From positions 37,213,453 through 37,277,452 of the forward strand of contig JAOANR010000014.1 of the NCBI GenBank assembly GCA_030278955.1: a stretch of DNA of 64,000 nucleotides, in the 5' to 3' direction. This DNA is from Hygrophila difformis (taxonomy: Eukaryota > Streptophyta > Magnoliopsida > Lamiales > Acanthaceae). The position numbers were made by a program, and so were the translations under genes. Below the pieces are notes generated by a model. That model saw only the letters and a list, made by a program, of their open reading frames with translations, was not told where the DNA came from and made no database searches. This document shows positions 13,101 through 22,100 of the stretch, in pieces. The first letter of the stretch is position 1. Every line of letters begins with the position of its first letter.

Positions 13101-16100
13101 GGACCTCTTCTCTTATCAGAAACATCAGCTTTAGAACTTGAATCATCATTCTCTGGATTATCCTCATGATCATCTTCTCCATCATCATTAATGACAATTC
13201 CTTCTGACTGTTGTTGACTGGATGTACCAACATCAGGAATATCTAATGGAGTATCAACGCTTGGGGCTGTATCATCATCATAATCTCTGGGTAAACAATA
13301 TTTATCCTCAAAAAGGACATTTACTGTTTCAATAACCTTTCGAGATTGGATCAAATAAACTCGATAAGCTCTTGAGTTATTGGAGTAACCCAAAAACCAT
13401 CCTTCTTCAGCTCTAGCATCAAACTTTTTAATTTGTTCTCTATCCCTGTAGACAAAACATTTACATCCAAAAATATGAAAGTATTTAACAGTAGGGGTTT
13501 TACCATTCCAGATTTGATATGGAGTGTTGTTAGTATGAGGTCTCAACAACACACGATTGATGATGTGGCAAGCTGTATGAATTGCTTCGGCCCAAAATGA
13601 TTTTCCAAGTGCAGTAGAATGTAGCATTGAACGTGCCATCTCTTGAAGTGTCCTATTCTTCCTTTCAGCAATTCCATTCTGTTGAGGTGTCTTTGGGGCA
13701 GAGTACTCATGAAATATTCCATGGTTGTTGCAGAAATGTTCAAACTCCTGATTCTCAAACTCTCTACCATGATCAGAACGGATCCTTTGAATTTTAGTTT
13801 GCTTTTCATTCATCAACTTCAGGCTTAGCTTTTCAAAGTGTTGGAAGGCTTCATCTTTGCTCCTGAGAAAACATACCCAAGTGAATCTCGAAAAATCATC
13901 AACACAAACTAAAACATACCTTTTGCCATTAAGGCTTTCAGTTTCTGTTGGACCCATAAGATCCATATGAATAAGTTCTAAGCAATGATCTGTAGAGACT
14001 CCATCAGTCTTCTTATGTTGAGCTCGGGTTTGCTTTCCTTTTGAACAGTCCACACATGTAAGATCTTTGTTGTTGTGTAGTTTAGGCAGACCTCTGACAG
14101 CGGCTGAACAACTTAGCTTGTACAATGATTGATAGTTGAGATGTCCAAGCTTCTTGTGCCATAAATTTGTGAGGTCATCTATGCTTACAAGTGCCTGATC
14201 TAGATTAGCCTCCAAAGTATAGCAATTGTTCTTAGAACGTTTACCAGTCATAATATTGTTTCTCCTGTGATCAAATACTTGACAAAGAAATTTGTTAAAA
14301 ATAACAAGAGAATCTTCATCACACAATTGACTAATTGAAATGAGATTAGTAGTAAGCCCTTCAACATGATAAACTCTAGAAAGTTTAGAAAGTTCACCAT
14401 CCTTTACATTACCATAACCAGTGATCTTGCTTCTAGCACCATCACCAAAGACTACATCTCCACAGTCTTTGTCTGTAAAGTTGTTGAGGATCTCCTTACT
14501 ACCTGTCATGTGTCTAGAACAGCCTGAATCAAAGTACCACTTTCTAGAACGTGGTTGTTGCTGCGATGATAGAACAACAAAGCAATTACTTTCCTTCCTC
14601 TTTGGCACCCATTCCATTTGAATTCGAATCTTCTTCTTTAGGTCTTCATGAGGCCAAACTACTGGGCGTCCGTTCATAAGATCACGAACTATCCTCATGC
14701 ATGTTTCAGCTGAATGACCAGGTAAATTGCAATAGAGACAGTCTCTTCGTCGTTTGGGTGATGTTGGAACATTCTGATGTGTCAGTGAACTTTCTTCAGC
14801 ATTCAGATTTCCACCACTAACAAATAGTCTTTTTCCAGTAGATGCTTGATTCTTGTACCCAATACCAGTCATGTCTCTATAGCTTTTTCCAATAGACAAA
14901 ACTTCATCAAGTTTACCTTTCCCTTTGGTCATCTTCTCTAGGTCAGCAACTCTAACTTTCAACTTTATAGATTCCTCTCTGAGTGATTCCTTCTCTTTAG
15001 TCACAGTAGAAATTTGCAACTTCACTTCATCATACTTTCCCTTAAGAACCTTTAGATCATCAATTGCCTTGATCTTTTCAGCTTCAGCTTTATCCAAAGT
15101 CAGACGGATGTCAGTGAGTTGTTTCGACAACTGCTCATTTTCCTGTACAGCTTCTTCATATTCTTCCTTAAGTTCTTCATAGATTTCAACAAGCTCGGCA
15201 TAAAGACTACCTGATTCACCTGAAACAATAGATGAAATGTCAGCAATTAACTTTATTGACTCAGGATTACCTTCCAAGGGATCTGGACTGGCTTCTCTCG
15301 TAACAAAAGCAACTACATCATCTTCATCACTGGATTGTTCTTCCTCAGGTTCATCTTCTGAATCATTATCACTTAGTGTAGCTTGAAGTGCCTTTCCTCT
15401 CCTTTTCTTGGCAGTAGGGCACTCCTTTCTGACATGGCCTCTCCCATTACATTCAAAACATATAATCTCAGAAGATTTCTCGGATCTGTCATCATCTCTA
15501 TCCTTCTTTGGTTTCCTGAATTTCCCATCAGTTTTCTTCTCAAATTTGGTGTTCTGTTTCTCGGTTGTCACCGGGTTGTCAGAACATCTGTTCTTCTTTT
15601 GAAATTTCTTGAAATGCTTATTCTGAAGCATTCTACCGATTCTCTTTGAGAGCAAAGAAACCTCTTCTTCAAAGCTTTCAGCAGGCTCTTCCTCAACCTT
15701 GAATGCAATGTTCTTGCTTGATCTTTCAGTGGCTAAGTGATTGATCTCATATGTTTGAAGAATGCCGACTAGTTCTCTCAATGACATGGTCTTAATTTTC
15801 TCCACCTCTTCAAGGGCTGCAACCTTCGCAGAATACTTCTTAGATACAGTTCTAAGAAACTTCCTCACGAGCTTAGATGATTCAAAAGTCATTCCAAGAG
15901 CTGTTGCTTGATTAACAATGTCTTGAAATCTCCCAAAGTATGAAGTGATATCCTCATCGTTCGTCATCCTAAGACTGTCAAAAATCGATTCAATCCGTTG
16001 TAGACGCGTCGTCTTGACATCTTCAGAACCTTCGTGTTGTGTCTCCAAGAAGTTCCAAGCCTCGTAAGCAGATGTGCAGTTGGCGATCATTCTGAATTGC

Positions 16101-19100
16101 GCTTCGTCCATTGCTCCACTAATCGCGTTAAGGGCTGTGTAATTGGCTGATCTTGCAGTCCTTTCGGCCTGTGTGAGTTCGGCATTTGTCGCGGGTCGAA
16201 TTGTAGTCGTGGCCGTCTCTCCTTCTCCAGTTCGAACAGTTCTTGTTGGATGAGTCCATGGCTCCAAGACTGAGTCCCAAACACCATCTCCTTGTGCCAG
16301 CAGGTAGTTGCGCATCCTGGCTTTCCAATAGGCGTAGTCATTTCCGTCGAACAATGGTGGACGAGTGTTAGACGCTCCTTCTCGACTCATGTTTCTTGAA
16401 TCTTGAATGAATGGATTTTCTCAGTTACGTTAGAGAACTCGCTCTGATACCAATTTGTAGGTCCCTTAGTGATTCAAGATTCTGTTACGGTCGTTATTAC
16501 GATGTTCTAACTACGATAAACGAAAGCGATAAAGAACACAGTAATTTGATAACCCAGTTCGGTCCTTCCGACCTACGTCTGGGGGATACCAATCCAGGCG
16601 ACCTTCACTAGACAGAAAAACCAAAACACAAACACGCTATACTAGCCTAACACCAGAATCCAAACTCTACCACTAGATGATGCGATCTAGTTGATCAGAC
16701 GTCGTTGAGACTCCCCCTCAACACACCTGTAGGGAACACACCCTAGAATGGAATCTTCAAGGCACCAGCGCTGTCTGTCGTTCTCCTTGGCTTTCTTCTT
16801 TGATCGCGTGAATTCCTCCAGATCTTTCTTGAATATTGAAGATCACAATATCTCCAGATATTCCGGTGTAATCTCAATCTAATTTTGTTCTTCTAAAAGT
16901 ATCTCACACTATGAATTCTTGAAGAACATTTACAAGACTCTCTCAAAACTTTCTCACTGTAATCTCTTAGAATGAATACAAGATAAAATCGCTCAAAGAA
17001 CTACTCTAAACAGATTACAGACCCTGCACTATATAAAGAGTACAAAAGTCATAACTACCAGCAGAGTTAACTGTCGTCGTCAGTCTGATGTGCCAACACC
17101 TGAGAAACATCTCAATGAAAAGTACAAGGTTAAGTTGTCATAACACAGTATTAACAGTAATTTTTCTGAACGTCCATTTTATCTTTACACCTGCAGGGTT
17201 ATCACTGTTTTCACTTCTTAATTTGGTTTGATTTTATTTTGTTTCTGACTTGATTGAATTTTTTTCCTAGTGCTGTGATCATCCTTATCTTGTGGATTAT
17301 TCTTTGCGCAACACATTGATACAAGGGCTCCCTGAACCTGATTGGTTAGATGCAGAAATCAAGTTGAGCAACAAATTGCTTCTCCTTTACAAGATCCTGG
17401 AAGTCATAAGAAATCGAGGGTTGAGAGTGCTTATCCTTTATAAGGTACTTGCATAACTATTCTCTGTTATAATATGATCTTTGTTATTTTGTTTCTAGAT
17501 TTCTAGTATTTTGGAATCTTGCAAATGTTGTATTTTATACTATTTATAATATTCGTGTAGGTGAAGCTTCGTGCTTGTTGCTTTCTACACCTGGCCACCA
17601 TGATTTGATTATATTTCACATTGTTGTTCTCATTGTTGCTAATACTTCTTCCGTTCCTTTTTAAGTGCTACGGAGGGGGTTTTGTCACTGTTCATTGAGT
17701 AACTTTGATTCGACTTTTTAATGCAATTATATAAGATAAAATATAGTCAAGTAGGATCTTGTTGGATTCGTCTAATCGCATAGAGTTAGAATATCAAATT
17801 TTCATAATTTTTACTTGTATGCAATTTGAGTTATTAAGGATTAAAAATGTGAATTGGATTGTGTGAATTATGGTCCGTGGCAAATATTTAGGAACAAAGG
17901 TAGTATATGCCATGTGGACTATTTTTCCCTTCTTCTTCTTCTTCTTCTTCTTCTTCTTCTTCTTTTAAAAAAAATGCAAATTTATATATGCCTTCACATC
18001 ATGCTTTGTATGCACAAATAAACCCAGTTACATGAAGACTCTGGATCGATTTCAAATAGTGATATATTGGATGACCTTATTGATAAGAAGTTTGGCAAGG
18101 ATTCTCTTGAATGGATTTCTGAAAAGATGTCTTCATCCAAAAGGCAAGAAAGGCTGAAGATCTTCAATGAGGAAAGGAATGAGAAGTTTGTTTGCTTGAT
18201 GGAAACCGGTGCCTATATTCGAAGCATGGAGCTGGTTTCTACAGATTGTGTTATTATCTTCAACAGTGACTCAATTAATGATTTGAGGTCTTTGCAGAAG
18301 GTCAAACTGGATTCCCAATTCAAGCAGGTGAAGATTTTTCGTTTGTATTCGTCTCATACTGTAGAAGAGAAGGTACTTATACTTGCCAAGCAGAGCATGA
18401 ATCGAAGAGGCAACATGATAAATATGACGTATAGTGCTTATCATGATTACCTATCATGGGGTGCCTTGTACTTATTTAAGAGGCTTGATGAGTTCGACAG
18501 CTCAAGTACTGATATACATTCTTTACTCTCTTCTGAGAATTCTTTTGTAGAAGATGTGTTGCTTGAGCTATCAGCAATATTGCCTAATAATGATGAGACT
18601 GAACGCTGCAGCAAATCTTCTTTTGTTACCGAAGTACAACATGTTGAAGGTCATTACAGGGGAAATGTTTCTTTAGTTGGTGAAGTGGAATCTTCTCTGA
18701 TGGAGAACTTTTCATCATTTGAGAGGTTGCTAGCTAAACGACCACAGGATTTCTGGAAGAAGCTGCTTGAAGACAGGGGCCCTAGGTGGAAATGTATTTC
18801 CAGCCCACGAACTAGAAGTGCAAAACTACAGCAAAATAGAGCAGCCAAAACCACGTCAATGGCACTGCAATCTCGGGTAAGATATGTGATGTACTGATGT
18901 ATATAGATTTCCTTACATGTTGATAGTTTTGACTTGGCCTGATACTAGGTCTATTCCTAAGGAAAGAGTGGCAGCTTTAATTGTATTGTCTATCTTGTTC
19001 TGAAAACCGGTGCCATCTCATTAGTGTAATTCTTCTTTTAGCTTGGTATAGAATAATAGTCTGCATCAATCTGCAATAGAATAAGGTTTCAATTGGTCTC

Positions 19101-22100
19101 ATTCCTCCCCTTTGGCACTTTCTGCCCCCTCGAGGAATGTTGTCATATTAATTCATGTATAATATTCAAAATGACACCACCACACTAATGATGCTGATGA
19201 TAAAATTCCTTCAAAAAATGATGCTGATAATCATAGTTTCCAAACCCAGGTTGCTATGGAACCAGATGTTGAGGATTCAATTGAACCTTTGGAATTTTCA
19301 TCAGAAAATTCCTTGAGGGAAACATCTGTGCAAACTGCAAGCGTAGCTGCAAAAGGATCACAATCTCTGGTATGATGTTTATAAATTTCCATCTTTGTTT
19401 ATAGTTTGAATTGGACTTGCCAACATGCCATCCTATGGGGAAAGGTTTGTTAGTATAGTCTGTATGCTGTCCTGCAAAACTGGTGTTGGAACATTAAGAT
19501 AAATCACATCAGAACAATATTTGGTATTTATTTGATGATCTACTAATCTGTATGTCAATGATTGCATTGAAGTTCTATGATCTGTGATTGTAGTAAATAA
19601 TGAAAGTAAAATTTAGAACATCATCGTGAGCCTTGAGTACCTAGATTATTTTGTTATATTTTTCTCTTTTCCATTAGCCTCTTGCTGACATTTTACTTGG
19701 TTGATAATACTGTTTGTGATTTTCAATCCAACTACAGGATGACCAGATAGCACTTGGTTCAAAAGCTTCTTTGAATTGTAAATCTCCAGTATCTCAAATT
19801 GCTGAAATGGTGATCCTTCAATCTACTTATGAACAACTTCAAGTGGGATTGGAAGGGCTACGAAAACATCAAGCTGACGTTTTAAAGGTGCACGAGGATA
19901 AGGTATCTGTATGAAATTGTTTTCAGCCGTTCATTCCTTTGAGTTGTTTGTATTATGCTCATGCATAATTTACACTGCTTGTAACACAATCAACTTGTAG
20001 AAGGTTCAATTGAATTTGGAATGTGAGAAGGAGAATGAGGAGACTCGAAAGAGGTATGATACACTGCTTCAGAATGCTGAGATGGCGTTTTTGGAGGAAA
20101 AACGAGATCTTGAAACAAGATATAACAGAATGCACAAAACTAAATCATCGGTTGAGATCATAATGAAGAGCGCCATGGCTGAAGGTAATGCTTCCTCACC
20201 AGGTTCGGGCAACTGTACTTAGCTTACAGTGCTTTTGGCTTTTTTAAGTATAATGTCTAAAAATCATTTACATGTTTTTGTATATTTGGGTAACATAATT
20301 CTTGCATGAGTTGGAATCATGCATTGTATTCTGGACTATAAACCTGTAACATCCCACATCGGTTGGAGAGGGAAATGAAACATGCCTTGTGGACACCACT
20401 CCCTTGTAGACGCGTTTTAAAGCCGTGAGGGGGGTTGACCCAAAGCGGACAATATCTACAAGTGGGTGTGACTGGGACGTTACAAAACCTGTTTTTAACA
20501 TGCATTTGTTCAGCAGTGACTACAGACTGTATTCTGGAGGAGCCTGGGTCAAGCATTGAGACACCCTGGACAAATTCCAAGAAACCCTCCAAATATTGCC
20601 TCGACAGACAATCAAACTAGTGCTATCTCTTGTGTAACCAACTCAAGAAATCTCCCAACTGATGATTATATTATGAGGGACCCTGCTCCACACCTTCAGC
20701 AAATGGTGCACAGAGCTCCTGTTACAACAACCCAACCCCCACTTCCTGATGATAGGGTGATCCTTCAATCTACTTATGAACAACTTCAAGTGGGATTGGA
20801 AGGGCTACGAAAACAGCAAGCTGACGTTTTAAAGCTGCACGAGGATAAGGTATCTGTATGAATTGTTTTTCAGCCGATCATTCCTTTGAGTTGTTTGTAT
20901 ATATGCTCATGAATAATTTACACTGCTCGTAACACAATCAACTTGTAGAAGGTTCAATTGAATTTGGAATGTGAGAAAGAGATTGAGGAGACTCGAAAGA
21001 GGTATGATACACTGCTTCAGAATGCTAAGATGGCATTTTTGGAGGAAAAACAAGATCTTGAAACAAGATACAATAGACTGCACAAAACTAAATCATCGGT
21101 TGAGATCATAATGAAGAACGCCATGGCTGAAGATAATGCTTCCTCACCAGGTTCGGGCAACTGTACTTAGCTTACAGTGCTTTTGGCTTTTTGAAGTATA
21201 ATGTCTAAAAATCTTTTACATGTTTTTGTATTTTTGGGTAACATAATTCTTGCATGAGTTGGAATCATGCATTGTATTCTGGACTATAAACCTGTTTTTA
21301 ACGTGAATTTGTTCAGCAGTGACTACAGACTGTATTCTGGAGGAGCCTGGGTCAAGCATTGAGACAACACCTGGACAAATTCCAAGAAACCCTCCAAATA
21401 TTGCCTCGACAGCAAATGAAACTAGTGCTATCTCTTATGTAACCAACTCAAGAAATCTCCCAACTGTTGATTATATTATGAGGGACCCTGCTCCACACCT
21501 TCAGCAAATGGTGCACAGAGCTCCTGTTACAACAACCCAACCCTCAATTCCTGATGAAAGGGTGATCCTTCAATCTACTTACGAACAACTTCAAGTGGGA
21601 TTGGAAGGGCTACGAAAACAGCAAGCTGGCTTTTTAAAGGTGCACGAGGATAAGGTATCTGTATGAAATTGTTTTCAGCCGATCATTCCTTTGAGTTGTT
21701 TGTATATATGCTCATGCATAATTTACACTGCTTGTAACACAATCAATTTATAGAAGGTTCAATTGAATTTGGAATGTGAGAAAGAGATTGAGGAGACTCG
21801 AAAGAGGTATGATACACTGCTTCAGAATGGTAAGATGGCATTTTTGGAGGAAAAACAAGATCTTGAAACAAGATACAATAGACTGCACAAAACTAAATCA
21901 TCGGTTGAGATCATAATGAAGAACGCCATGGCTGAAGATAATGCTTCCTCACCAGGTTCGGGCAACTGTACTTAGCTTACAGTGCTTTTGGCTTTTTTAA
22001 GTATAATGTCTAAAAATCATTTACATGTTTTTGTATATTTGGGTAACATAATTCTTGCATGAGTTGGAATCATGCATTGTATTCTGGACTATAAACCTGT

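Larger units (their letters stand above)
8514..17156 (-). mobile_element. Complete Sirevirus-type Ty1/copia LTR retrotransposon, young insertion
   Basis: Two 701-bp direct LTRs (8514-9214 and 16456-17156) appear identical when read side by side. The five-base target duplication GTAAT lies at 8509-8513 and 17157-17161. The element is on the minus strand: initiator-Met tRNA primer site next to the right LTR, polypurine tract next to the left LTR, an open gag-pol frame of 1,646 codons, and an additional open frame of 528 codons between pol and the 3' LTR. The domain order protease, integrase, RT, RNase H is copia. A long gag with a coiled coil plus an extra 3' ORF fits the Sirevirus (SIRE/Maximus) lineage. 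It sits in an intron of the MOM1-like gene, antisense to it. It looks complete and potentially mobile. Confidence 0.95.
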
